Shown here piece by piece: positions 31,422-44,500 of a DNA stretch of 64,000 nucleotides; positions within the stretch are counted from its first letter, which is position 1; each line of letters starts with the position of its first letter. Under the pieces are notes generated by a model, which did not search any database, was not told the DNA's origin, and saw nothing but the letters and a program-made list of their open reading frames with translations. The stretch covers positions 18,781,001-18,845,000 of the forward strand of contig JAYKKT010000089.1 in the NCBI GenBank assembly GCA_036023115.1, read 5' to 3'. The DNA comes from Brasenia schreberi (Eukaryota; Streptophyta; Magnoliopsida; Nymphaeales; Cabombaceae). The translations under genes were made by a program, and so were the position numbers.

Positions 31422-34354
31422 TGTAGACACGGAAAATCCTCGTCTCCGGGTTCTTAGGCCTGAAGCGAATCTTTTCGTGCTTGCATCGCTTTAAAAATGG
31501 TGTGCCAGCTAGCTTTCTCAAACTAGCGAAGTGATTTTTGAAAATATCTGACTTTTGGGGTGACTGTGGACAAGTGGGTTCTTTTCGTAACAGACTTTCT
31601 TGCACCGGCGCGCAAGGGTCAGTCTGTACGCTTTAGGAAATCTCGATTTTACACAAACACAACTCTTTTTGAAAACTTTGAAAGTGCTTTATCGATTGGT
31701 TTTGTCAACTTTGCAACTTTTATACAGGGGATCTATGCGCTCCTATGTCTCTCGGGTTTTAGCCAATTTTGGCGTGTAGTCGTGTGCATCCAGTGCTCGA
31801 TTTAAGGCAAGTACTACACGATTTGGTCAATTTGGTTCGATGTAAGTATGCTCCCTATCTCGAGTGTGGCGAATATGCAATGCAAACTCACACAACTTGA
31901 AGGGAAAACCCGGAATTTAAAGACATAGCAGAAAGGGAAATATGGCTATATCTTAGATGCGGAAGGGAAAATATATATAGCTATATCTTAAGAGCGAGAA
32001 GGCTCAATGTGAGTGAGTGCTTTGAGTGTACAAATTGAAAGGGCAACTCACACGACTTGAACCTTAAAAACCCAGCTGAAAGGGGAAATACGTATATATA
32101 TGTAAGAGCAGAAAGGCTCAATGTGAGTGAGTGCTTTGAGTGTATAGAATGAAAGACAACTCACACGACTTGAACCTTAAAACCCAGCTGAATGTATATA
32201 AATAGAGCTATATCCTATGGGCTGTTGAGGCCCGTTTTGTGTGCAAAAAGGTGTGTAGATAAGAGCGAAAAGGCTCGAGTGTACGTGTGTGATTCGTGTT
32301 TCAAACCATAATATTACATCTCGGGGGGAGACTACGCTCCATTATTACAACCCCGTATCAAATTTAATTGAATTTGAAACAACGTAAAAAAAAACAGGTT
32401 CGAGCACTTACACGTCGTTTGCTTGGACTTCCTTTATCAGTGAAATCTGACCTTGGATATAGCAGTTGGATGGACCTTTCTCTGCGAAACGACCAGCTGC
32501 GTGGAAGGTTGATCCTAGATCGTGACCTGGGCTAGGTTGACACACTAAGGTGCTATGGGTTCTGGACTTAGACACGACAGATCTAGGGTGAGAACTAATG
32601 GATCTAGGTCAGGTCTAGGCGGGTTGTTTTGGTTAAAAGCTAGACCAAGGCCCTAAGGGAAAAACCTGACCAACTAATGGTCGAGTTAGGTGGTGTCTAC
32701 GGGATTATTTTAGGTGAGACACTATGGAATGCTCGGCCAACTAATGGCCGAGCTTGGGTGGGGATTAGTGAATGATCTTAGGGGAGATCCTAAGGTGAGC
32801 TCTAGGGTAATGCTCGGCCAAAAGGTGGCCGAGCTGGGCAGGTTTTTGGAGAAGGATTAGGTAGGATCTAAGGTTGAATCCTAAGGAAAGAGCTCGGCCA
32901 AATGGTGGCCGAGCTTTGGCTGATGTTAGATGGTTGATCTCGGGTGAGATCCTAAGGGAGTGGCTCGGCCAAAAGGGTGGCCGAGCTGGGTAGGTTTAGA
33001 GTGTTTTTTTTTTTTTAGTTAGGATCTAACTTGGGTAATGGTTTAAGGTTAGGGATAGACCTAAGATGAGCTCGGCCACTATGGACCGAGCTAAATGGGT
33101 GAGGATGGGTTCGACAAGAGGAGGGAACCGAGTGTTTTAGACACTCGGTTTGGCCAGGTTTTTGGGAGTGGTTTTGAGTTAGGAAATGAATTAGGTAGTG
33201 GTTTTTATGTTAGGATTTTATTTAGGACAGATCTAAGGTGAGCTCGGTATGGTCCTGGGTTAGGATGGTCTTAGGTAGAACTAGGTTAGCCCCTTTAGTG
33301 AAGTTCGGCCAACTCCTTGGCTGGACTTTGCTGTGGCTTGTCGTTAGTGGTCTAGGTGGTTTAGAGAGGTGAGAAAAGAGATGGTTTTGGGCAGGAACTA
33401 GGGGACTTACCTTGACAACGTTTCAGCCATTTGATCCTTGGTTCCCACGCAGCCAATCCTCATCAAGCAAGGGCCATCCAATGCCGCCAGATTTCATTTC
33501 TTTTCAGCCATGTACAAGCCATGATCTACAAACTCCAGCCCACCCACAACTTCCACCCACAATCTCACGAAAACAAGAGGGGAAGGCCAGCCCCTTTTGT
33601 TGACCTTCCTCTCTCTCTCTCTCTCTCTTTTCCCCAAGTGGAGAGGCGTTAAATGCTAGAAAAAAAATCCTCTCAAAAGCCAGCCCTCTCACGTCCTTTT
33701 ATAGGCCTCTTATTTGGATATGAATCCTTTGTTGGGTTCTGAAATCCAGATCCTGTTCAAGTCTTGTTTGGATATGGATCTTGGATCTGGATTTGGATAT
33801 TGGGATCCAGATTCGATCCAAATTTTTCTCTTCTTCAGTCCTTCCTGGCATTTCAAGCCAAGCGCTTCGTGCGGGTCCTGAGTTCATCAAGATTCCGTCT
33901 TATGCTGGGTTTTTCCCAATTTCGTCGTCCGAGCTTCTTTTCGTCTTTCTGGACTCTGTTTCAACTCTTTCTTTTGTTTTTTGACTTGGATTGCTCGTGA
34001 TTTTAGATGTGCTTTCGGCTTGGCCTTCGATGCTTCAGTCTTGAAGTACACTCATGGCCTGGGCTCCTTTTTCGTCTTTGAAATTCACTTTTCATCGGGC
34101 TAGGCTTGACCTTTGAGCTTTTTGAATCTTTTGCAACTGTTTTGAGCCAGGCTTCATCTGTTCGTTTGATCTTTTGTAAAAATAGGACTTTCGTCCACTT
34201 TCAAGATTTTTTATGTTTCGAACAGGGTTGAAAAATAGAGTTTTGAAGGGTTTGAGTTCCTGAGTTTTTTGAAATCTCCAAACTTGACTTTTTGAGCTGA
34301 TTTTCGAACCAGGCATTTGGTTTTGGAAAATATTTGGATTTTGGGGTGTTTACA
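31422..34354 (-). repeat. 3' LTR of element D
   Basis: 2933 bp, plus-strand ends TGTAGACACGG and GGGTGTTTACA. It contains stem-loop 2 (31508-31527, GAGA loop), stem-loop 1 (about 31591-31626), hairpin repeats (about 31998-32275), the core motif (32309-32359), a donor (GTAAGTG, first base 32411) and a series of CTCGGCCA repeats (about 32730-33310). A CT microsatellite is at 33609-33628, a TATA box (CCTATAAAAGG on the minus strand, about 33697-33707) and a GGATCTGGAT array at 33715-33820. The left flank of the insertion in C is GTGTA (31417-31421). Confidence 0.88.
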
Positions 34355-35546
34355 GATGACCCTCTTTGGCATTATCCAAATTGATTTGGATAATGGCGAA
34401 GAAGATAACACCCCTATTTGTTTTCTCCCGGATTTGATCTTGAGAATATGGGATCGTCCTAGTATTTGAGAAAAACATTTTCTTTTAAGCCTGATAGGAG
34501 GAGATTTTTCGCCAAAAGGGACTTTCTATGGATCTAGCCCTAAATGAAGATCATGTATGAGGTGCTTATGCGTGGATATGCAGAGTGTGTGACATGGCTG
34601 AAGTGCCAGAAAGGGGCGACCTCCTAGAGACCAGATTATATGGTCGCACTTTTGAGACTTTTATGAAAAACCTGCTGCTCCAGGTGAGCGGGCCTTAAGT
34701 ATGCTCGATGTTCGAGTTTTTTTGAAATTCGTTTTAAGAGGGAAAACTTTTCTGAACCATCGATCATAAGGACCTTCAGCTCCTTGTGTTTGCCTTTACT
34801 CGAGTCTCGACACTTGCTAATCCAGCAGAGGTTTTATGAGAAAACAAACCACATTTCAAAATTTTTACGCCTTACTCAAAACGTCGTATTCTCAAACAAG
34901 ACGAAATTCAAGTAAGTAAATCCTATTTTTACTTTAGGATTCCCTGAAATGAGCCATGTTTCGCTCTGGATAAGTCATAGGGATGGGAAAGAAGTACCAC
35001 GGTCCCTTCTGAAGTGTCCCGTGGTTTGAGGTAAAGAAGGCGGAAAACTGCTCTTTTTGAGCTTTTGGCCTTTTTTTCTTTCTTTTTTCCATAGAGGGTC
35101 TCCCTTTGGGAGTATTTTTTCTTTAATCCCTCTTTTCCATAGAAGACTCAAATTTTCTTTTTGATTCATTTTTCTTTCTTTGGGAAAGAGCTTTTTGGTG
35201 GGGATTTCCCTTTGTTTTGGCCAAGTTTTCCTTTTGGAAGGAGAAGAGAAGAGGGGAAGACTTATCCCAAGGTCATACTCGATCCATTCTAGGTTAGCCT
35301 ATTTAGAAATAGCACGTACAACTTGCAAGTATCTTGCTATATTGAATTAGGCCTTTCTTTGTAAGAAGAAGGATTTTGAAATGTAGCCACGTATTTGGAA
35401 AGCTCTGCTTTTTCACAAAATGTCGATTCTTTCATTCAGGGTCACACCACTTACCTTTGATCCTTGGTTTCAAAGTAGTTTTCCCTAAAATATTTTCACA
35501 AAAGGGGAATTTAACTCAGACCCTATACATGATATTTTTTCAAATA
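34355..35546 (-). other. 3' internal non-coding region of element D
   Basis: It starts with the polypurine tract complement (GATGACCCTCTTT), then the inverted repeat (34368-34398). It carries the AATCCTA/TAGGATT inverted repeat (about 34918-34941) and the ACCACGG/CCGTGGT element (34996-35025), both in the same order in E and F. No ORF is credible. Confidence 0.8.
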
Positions 35547-38500
35547 CTAAATATTGATAGGATCTGCTAAATTCCTACCCTCGACATCGGTTAACCAATA
35601 AGAATTGTTTGTGGTGGTTCCATTGTTGACGCGCGAAAATCCCCGCCTCTTCGTCCCTTTCGGGGCTTGGAGTGGATCTTCTCGTGCGTCTAAGGCCTAT
35701 GTATACAAATAGGGCGTGCCAGCTAGCTTACTTAAGCTAGCGAAGATATATTTAACACTGACTTCTAAACGTGGCGACTGTGAGCAAGTAAGCTCTTGTC
35801 GTCGCAGACCTTCTTGCACCGATGCGCAAGGGTCAGTCTGTACGCTTTGCAAAAATCGAGTTTTGGAGAGAAAGTCTACGAAGCGGTTCGAGGTGTCTAT
35901 TTCGGGTCTTCAGGATGCGATTTGCATATTTTAGATCACGTGGATTTGCACGTGCCTAAGTCTTTTCTTTTATCCCTTTTTGGGCCACCTAATTTGTGTG
36001 TTATTAACACTCCACTACATGGGCGAATTCGAGCGGGGCTTGCTTTGATGCAATATGCGTCCTACCTCGTGGTATGGCATAGATGCAATGCAAACTCACA
36101 CTACTCCAAAGGGAAAACCCAAAATGTAAAGACAATACTGAAGGGAAATAATAGAAGGGAAATAACCGAAGGGAAATAACCGAAGGGAGATATGTATATA
36201 TCTTATATATATGAGCCCTTACTCGGGTCTTGCAAATAAGAGCGAAGGCTCAATGTGGGTGCGTGCTTGAATTGAAAGACTTACACACACGACATGAATT
36301 TAAACCCAAATATAAATTGCAGTATAGCCTTGACTAAGGTCTTGGGAGTAAGAGCGAAAGCTCAATGTGTGTGAGAGTGCTTGAATTGAAGTACTACACA
36401 CACGACATGAAATGAAACCCAAATATAACTGCAATAAGGCCTTTACTAAGGTCTTGGGAGTAAGAGCGAAGGCTCAATGTGTGTGAAAGTGCTTGAATTG
36501 AAAGACTTACTCACACGACATGAAATGAAACCCAAATAGTATAGGTCGGCCCTTACTTGGGTCTTTCAAATAAGAGCGAAAGCTCAATGTGTGTGAGAGT
36601 GCTTGAATTGAAAGACTTACTCACATGACAAGAAATGAAACCCAAATAGTATAGGTCGGCCCTTACTTGGGTCTTGCAACTAAGAGCGAAAGCTCAATGT
36701 GTGTGAGAGTGCTTGAATTGAAAGACTTACTCACATGACAAGAAATGAAACCCAAATAGTATAGGTCGGCCCTTACTTGGGTCTTGCAACTAAGAGCGAA
36801 AGCTCAATGTGTGTGAGTGTTTGAATTGAAAGACAACGCACCCAACTTAAACAAAACCCTTCGAAAATGAAAGTATATATGTACACTTATATATTAGGGG
36901 CTGATTAGGCCCATGTGTGTTCAAAATCGTGCACGGCTAAGAGAGTGCACGTGTGTGGTTGTGCCAAGCCACGTTATTACAAGCCCGTATCAAATTGAAT
37001 CTCAAGCAAGTATACAACTAAGGACCGAGTTTAGACACTTACGAGTAGCTGGTCCGTAGAGGTCTTGCTTGAGCGTGGACTTGGCTTTGGGCTGCAAACG
37101 GGAGCTCCGCGAAGGTAGGTGATCAAAGGTGCTGGCCGGCTGCAAGTGGAGCGCGGGATAGGCGCCTCGAAGGTGGCCGGTGGCAAGTAGATGGCGCCTC
37201 CAAGTAGGGGGTTTAAAGTGGCTGAATAAGTGGGTTCTTAGGGTCACTAGGGAGTTTTGAGTTTAAGGAAACTGGACCTAGAAGGTGAGCTAGTGGGAAG
37301 GCCGAATAGGACACCTAGGGGAAGGCCGAATGGGAAAGGATGGCTAGGTAGTGGCCGGCAGCTTGGGTTATACTAGGTTCGGCTAGGTTAAAGTGTGGCA
37401 AAGGGCTGAGATGAAGGTAGGATGGGTGGCTAAGAGTGGAGAGGTGGTAGTGAGGGGCTTTGAGGGAGTTTGGGGTACTTACCGAATGGGGAGAGGTGGC
37501 GGATGAAGTGGGAAGCAGGCGGGCAGGTGGCTGTTGGCTGGTTCGGTTGGGTGGAGGTGATGGCGTCCGGCTGAGGGATGGTGGTGGTGGATGGAAGAGG
37601 GAAGGTGGCGGTGCAGGTGGAGCTGATGGAGAGTGGAGCAGGCGGACAGGTTGGAGAGTGGAGTCGGCTGGGCTGTGGTGAGGGCTCCCCTTAGAAAACC
37701 CGCCCACAAAGGGGAGGGGTTTAAATAGGGAATGGGTAGGTCGGTTAGGGCTGGGCTGAGGGTAGTGGTTAGGTGGTTTAGGTAGGGTGGTATGTAGATA
37801 AGGTGGGCTGGAAAGGGTTGGGCCAGATATTTTAAAACTAGGGGTTTGGGTAAATCGTGGGCTAAGGGTGGTTTAGGGGTTTAGGGCTAGGTTAGGTGGT
37901 TGGGTTTTAGGGTGAGGTTTAGTGAGCTAGGTTAGGTGATTAGGCTAGGTTTAGGCTAGGATTAGGGAAATTAATCTAGGTTTAGGGAAGGATTAGGGAA
38001 GTGGGTTAGGTGATTAGGTTGGGATTAGGCCGGGATTAGGGAAGTGGGTTAGGTGATTAGGTTCAGATTAGGGGGGATTAGGGGTTTAGGCTAGGATTAG
38101 GCATTTTGGGTTAGGTTTAGGTGAGGGAGCTCCCTTAGCATGGCCCATAGACCTTGATCACCCCCTGTTGGTGCAGCCCTAGGTTAGGTTTTAGCTAATT
38201 ACAAGCTTAAACCCACTCAATTAGGCTAACCCACATGATTAAACCCAAACTTGACACACAAGTCAAGCTTAATACAACACTCTTGATATTTTTCACCCCC
38301 ACTCTCTCTCATGCCCAATATCCCACGTGAATTTCAAGTGGGCCCCACCTCCATTTATGAGAAGGTGATGTGGGCCATGGATATGGATATTGGATTGGAT
38401 CTTTGGATCCAAATCCAAATCCAAGTCCACATATGGGTTTGGATTGGAATCTGGATATATATGGTCCAGATCCAATCCAAACTGAACTCTGACTCCTTCG

Positions 38501-41500
38501 AGCTGGGTTCGAAACGGACGATTCGTGCGGGGCCTGACAGCATCAGTACTCCGTCTGCGTTGGGTCTTCGCCAACATGGTCGTTCGCCTCCGTTTCTGCC
38601 TTCCGGAGATGACTTCAAATGCTATCTTGGTAAGAACAGGGTCTTGGACGTTCGAGATCCTGGGGTGTGAATCAGATACAAGAGTTGTTGTGCCGGGCTT
38701 GACATGTGCTCCGGTTCCGGGCTCTTCTTGGCTCTCCTGGTCCTGTCTTGATCGGGCCAAACCAGTTTGGGGTTTCAAAACATGTTTTAAAAGGGTTTTC
38801 AAAAGCTATATCATATGTTTTTGAAAGATAAAGTTTAAAACATATATACAGGGTTGTCTGGAAGGCTCCTGGGTTTCCAAACTCAAAATGGCCCTTTGGG
38901 GCTGCTTTGTATAAAACCAGATGGATTTTGAGAAATTCGTGGGATTTCGGGGTGTTTACAAATGCCCCTCTTTGGCCTTGTCCAAATCGATTTGGATAAG
39001 GGCAAAGATGACAAACACCCCTTTTAATATTTCCCTAGATCTAGCCACGAAGAATATGGGATCATCCCATTTTAGCAAAATCTCAATTTTACAAACTCTG
39101 GTAGGAGGAGATATCACGCCAAAGGGTTATACTATGGAATCTGGTCCTAAAATGGGATCATGTTCATGCAAGTATCATGCGTGGAATGCAGATGACATGG
39201 GTGTGGTGCAAAGAATAGTGACCTCCCAGAGACCAGATGTGGTCGAACTCTAGAGACTTACAAGGTCTATTGCTCCAAGTGAGCAAATCCTATGTTGTTC
39301 GATGTTCGGTTTTCAAAACTTATTTACAAAAGCTATTTACAAAAGGGACAACTGTCTTGAGCCTCGATCCTAAGGATCTCGAGCTCTTCGTGCTTGCCCT
39401 TGTTTGAGTCTTAACACTTGCTTATCTAGCGGAGGTTTTATAAGAAAACAAGCTTCATTTCAAATTCCTACGCCTTACTCGAAACGTCGAATTCTCAAAC
39501 AAGATGAAATTCAAGTAAGTAAATCCTATTTTTACTTTAGGATTCCTCGAAATGAACCGTGCTTTAGCTTGGGATAAGCCAGGGATGGGAAAGAGATACC
39601 ACGGTCCCTTCTGAAGCGTCACGTGGTTTAAGGCATAGAAGGCGGAAAACTGCTCTTTTTGAGCTTTTTGGCCTCTTTTTCCTTTTTTTTATAGAGGGTC
39701 TCCCTTTGGGAGTATTTTTTCTTTAATCCCTCTTTTTTATAAGAGAATCGATTTTTCTTTTTGAAGTCTGGTTTCTTTCTTTCGGAAAGAGACTTTAAAT
39801 GGGAAATTCCCTTTTGATTTGGGCCTTTGTTTTCCTTTTAGAAGGAGAAGAGAAGAGGGGAGGACTTATCCCAAGCCTACACCCGATCCATCCCAGATCA
39901 GCCTATTTAGAAATAGCACGTACTACTTGCAAGTATCTTGCTATGTTGAACTAGGCCTTTCTTTGTAAGATGAAGGATTTTGAAATGCAACCACGATTTT
40001 GAAAACTCCACTTTTTCACAAGTGCGAATTCTCTTACTTAGGGTCACACGAGTTCGCCTTTGCACCTTATTCACATGTCTCAGGGCAGCTATCCCTATAA
40101 AATTTTCGAAAACTGGAATTTAATCCAGATCCTACACATGATACTTCTTTAAGTATTGAATATTGATAGGATCTGCTAAATTCCTACCTTCTACATCGAT
40201 CAACCAATACGAATTGTTCGTAGTGGTTGCTCGTACAACATAGGGTCCATCCCAGTTGGGGCGCCACTTGCCTAGGGGGTGTGGGCCACGATGGTGGATG
40301 GTTTTTAAGACCAGATCTCCCACTTCAAAGTGGCGAGGTCTCATGTGTTTGCTATAATGTCAGGCTATCCTTTGCCGGTATGCACGAGCATGATCCATGG
40401 CAAGGAGTCGCCTCTCATCTAGCAAATCTAGTTCGGCCATCCTAGCATGCTGAAGCGTCTCTAGGGGGAGGTCGAGTGCTATAGATGTATGAAATGAATG
40501 CACTTTGGTATGAATGGGAAGGATGACGTTTGTGCCATAGACCAATTCGAATGGTGTGGCATTCGTGGGAGTTCGGATGGAAGTCCTATAAGCCCATAAG
40601 GCTTCATCCAGCCTCTCGTGCCACATCCTACCCTTCTCTAAGGTTTTCTCAATGATACCAATGAGAGTCTTGTTTGTGGCTTCGGCTTGGCCGTTGCCTT
40701 GAGGGTAGTAGGGCGAGGAGAAGTGGTGAGTTATGCCATACGTGTTGCACAACTTAACCATCCGCTCATTCTTGAATGGGGTACCATTGTCAGACACTAG
40801 GTCTCGTGGAACCCCAAATCGAGCCAAGATATTCCTCCGGATGAAAGCCACCACATGTTGCCCCATTACATTCGTTAGGGAAATGGCTTCCACCCACTTG
40901 GAGAAATACTCCGTGGCTGCTAAAATAAAACGATGCCCATTCGAGGCCTTTGAAAATATTGGGCCTACAATGTCAAACGCCCACATGGTAAATGGCCAGG
41001 GGCTGACCACGGAATGCAATGCAGATGAAGGGATATGAATGGCATGCCCATGCACTTGACATGGATGACACTTCCTAACATGATCGTGACAATCCTTTTT
41101 CAGGGTGGACCAAAAATAACCCCCTCTAAGTATTTTCATTGCCATCATGTTGGCATTAACATGACCTCCACATTCTCCATCGTGGAACTCGTGCATCACT
41201 ATCCTAGCCTCCTCTAGGTCGATACACCTAAGCAGAATGCCGGTAAAACTCTTTTTGTATAAGACCCCACCCAGAATGGTGTATCGGGTCGAAATCTTAC
41301 GAATGAATGCCTTATCTTTGGATGTGGCATCCTCGGTGAATCCCCCATTTTCTAAAAATTGTTTTATGTCATAGAACCAGGGTTTTTCAATAGACTCTGA
41401 GTTGTTTTAGTAAATATCCAAGTCGTGTGTGGATGGATGGGGCGCATGCCATATTTCCAAAGATCTGGTCCCTGAAATGGGATCGGCCTTCAGGGCTGAG

Positions 41501-44500
41501 CCCAAGGAGGAGAGGGCATCGGCGATGCCATTGTCCTCTCTTCCCACATGTGTGAGCTTACACGACTGGAAGGATTGGACCAATCGAGTGGCCAACTCGT
41601 GATATGGAAGTAGTTTCTCATTACGTACTTGCCAAATTTTTAAAACCTGGTTTATGACAAGGAGCGAATCTCCAAAGACCTCGATGCATGATGCCCCTAG
41701 AGTTTTCAAAATCCTTAAGCCTTGTATGAGTGCTTCATACTCAGCTACGTTGTTGGAACATTCGAAATCTAAGCGGACTGCTATGGGAATCTCGCCCTTT
41801 TCAGGGGAGATTAGGATGACCCCAACACCAGCCCCTCGTTGGTTTCGTGCCCCGTTGAAGTGCATCTTCCACACTTGGTTTTCGAAAGAATTTGCCAAAA
41901 TGTGGTTTTGAAAATGGTTTTGCAATATGCCTTCATCAGGCATTTCGACAAGAGTGGGATATGCGTCCTCTAAGGGGAATTCAGCCACGTAATCTGCTAG
42001 GGCTTGCCCCTTAACGGAGATCTGGTGATGATATTTCAGATCATACTCCATTAGAAGGAGTTGCCATTTGCCCAATCTACCCGTGAGAATGGGTTTTTCG
42101 AACAAGTGCTTGATTGGATCAAGCTTGGACACTATCCAGATCTCATGATCCAGGAAATAGTGTCTGAACTTCTGGCAGGCCCAGACTAGGGCCAAGCATG
42201 TCTTCTCCATGGCTTGATAATTTCATTCATAAGCCAAGAGAGTTTTCGAAATATAGTAGATGGCATACTCCTTATGGGTGTCATCCTCGTATTGAGCTAA
42301 CAGGGCTCCTAAAGCATTCACATGCACGGAGATGTATAATAAAAGCGGTTTTCCTTGTTTTGGGGGATTCAAAACGGGGGGATTAACCAAGCATGTCTTC
42401 AGTCTCTCAAAGGACTTTTGGCATTCGTCATCCCATAAGAATTTCGTACCCTTCCTCAACAGTTTGTTGAAGGGTTCGCATCTAGTTGCCAGATTCGATA
42501 TGAATCGGCGCACAGATTGTAATCGACCCTGGAGGCTACGGACTTGGGTGAGATTGGAGGGTGGAGCCATGTCTATGATGGCTCGACACTTAGAGGGGTC
42601 GACTTCTATTCCCCTTTGGCTCACCATAAAGCCTAGAAGCTTCCCTGATTCTACCCCGAACACACATTTTTGAGGGTTTAGCTTTACTTTGTAAAGCCTA
42701 AGCCTTTCGAAAATCTTTTGTAAACATTCGATATGGGTGCATCGGGTTTTGGATTTCGCCAAGAGATCATCTACATACACTTCTACAAGCTCATGAATTT
42801 GATCGTGGAAGATCGTGTTCATGGCTCGTTGGTATGTTGCGCCGGCATTTTTCAAACCAAAGGGCATGACTGTATAGCGGTATGTGCCCCATGGGGTTGT
42901 GAAGGCGGTCTTACCCTGATCTCGTGGACTTAGTTTGATTTGATTATAGCCTGAATAGCCATCCATGAATGAAAACATTTCATGATTTGCAGTACTATCG
43001 ACTATCAAATCTATGTTTGGTAAAGGATAATTATCCTTTGGAGTGGCTTTATTCAGGTTTTTGAAATCGATGCATATTCGAATTTTCCCATTGGTTTTTC
43101 GAACCACAACGATATTTGACAACCAATCAGAATACGCAATGGGTTTTATAAATCCGGCTTTTAGCAGATCTTCTAAACCCTCTTTGACTTGCGTGTGTAC
43201 ATTCGGGTGTATTTTCCTAAGCTTCTGCTTTATTGGTTTTATACCTACATCTAAGGGAAGACGATGCTCGACAATGCTGGGATCTATGCCCGGCATGTCT
43301 TCATACGTCCATGCAAACACATCTAAATAGGTTCGTAGAAATGCAATGAATGCTAACTTTTCAGTTTCATGCAAGCATGCGCCTATTTTGATGTTTTTGG
43401 GATTGGAATCATCCCCTAGGTTCACCTCTACGAAATCTCCTCCTACTGATTGGGAAGGTCTTTCAAAATCGAGAATTCTATGAAATTCTGGGAGCTCAGA
43501 AGTGGGATCTTCCTCAAGGGGATCCACTTCTGGGCTTTGATCATTCTCGTGGGCTATAGACCCGAGGGAACTTGATGCGTGGTTTTCAAAATAACCTGGT
43601 TTTGTACTTGGATTTTCAAGTGACTTCGAAATTTTTGGTCTGGCTATGCAGACGACGCTTCTTTCGAAATCCTTTTCTTTTGCCAAAGTCTTACCAGGAG
43701 CAGCTACGTACAAAATCTTTTTGGTATTTTCCAAATTTTCGATTTTTTTGGGTTTTTGTAAAACAAGAACTTTGGGAACTATACAAAGCACTCTTTTTTC
43801 GAGTTTTTGTTTTTCCATTGTTTTTGGTTTTTCTTGTTTTTCGAATTTTTTTCGATTTTAAGTTTTCAAATGTTTTTGGTATTTTTAGAAAAAGGGATCT
43901 TCCGTCATACCTACAAAAGGGAAAACACTACGGGTTAGACTCGAAATAGGAGGTCTAAATCGTAGGTCTCTTCTAAGACAGGCTCCGGGGCACCCTTGAC
44001 CCAGGTGGTCACAGGGGGTGGCTCCGGCGGTATTCGGGGAGTATAGCCGATCCCATATCGGCTTGGGTTGGCCCTAGGAAGGATGGGCTCTAGGAGACCC
44101 TGGTTTTGTGTCCTTAGACTCTTGTAGGGCGTGTAGCCCATGTTCAATAACATGTTCCACGACCTTTTGTTTTTTGAAAAGATGGGATATAAGTCGTGGT
44201 CCTGGAACATGCTATCGTCCATATTAGGCTCGTATGGCCTTTTGTCCAGGGGTTTTGGAAATAGGGAACGTTTGGGTTTTCCTAGGAGGATTAGAGTCGG
44301 GAGGGGGCCTGTTTTGGGCGGCCCCTTCACATATACAACCTTCCTAGGGTTGTTTAACACGAGCCGAGGTGGCTCAACCATGATTTGCCCCAGGTTAGCC
44401 TCATGGGCCTGGGAGCTTGATAAACAAGGGGAGTTTATGATCCCCTGAAGTTGTGGGTGACTCTCACCTAAGATCACTACGACCTGGTCCCTAAAAGGGA

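Noticed and set aside
37315..37707. Pro/His/Ser-rich 130-aa frame in LTR E (also 48684-49076)
   Set aside because: Low-complexity translation of a G-rich LTR segment with no domain or start context; present twice only because LTRs are duplicated. It could act as an upstream ORF but nothing shows that.
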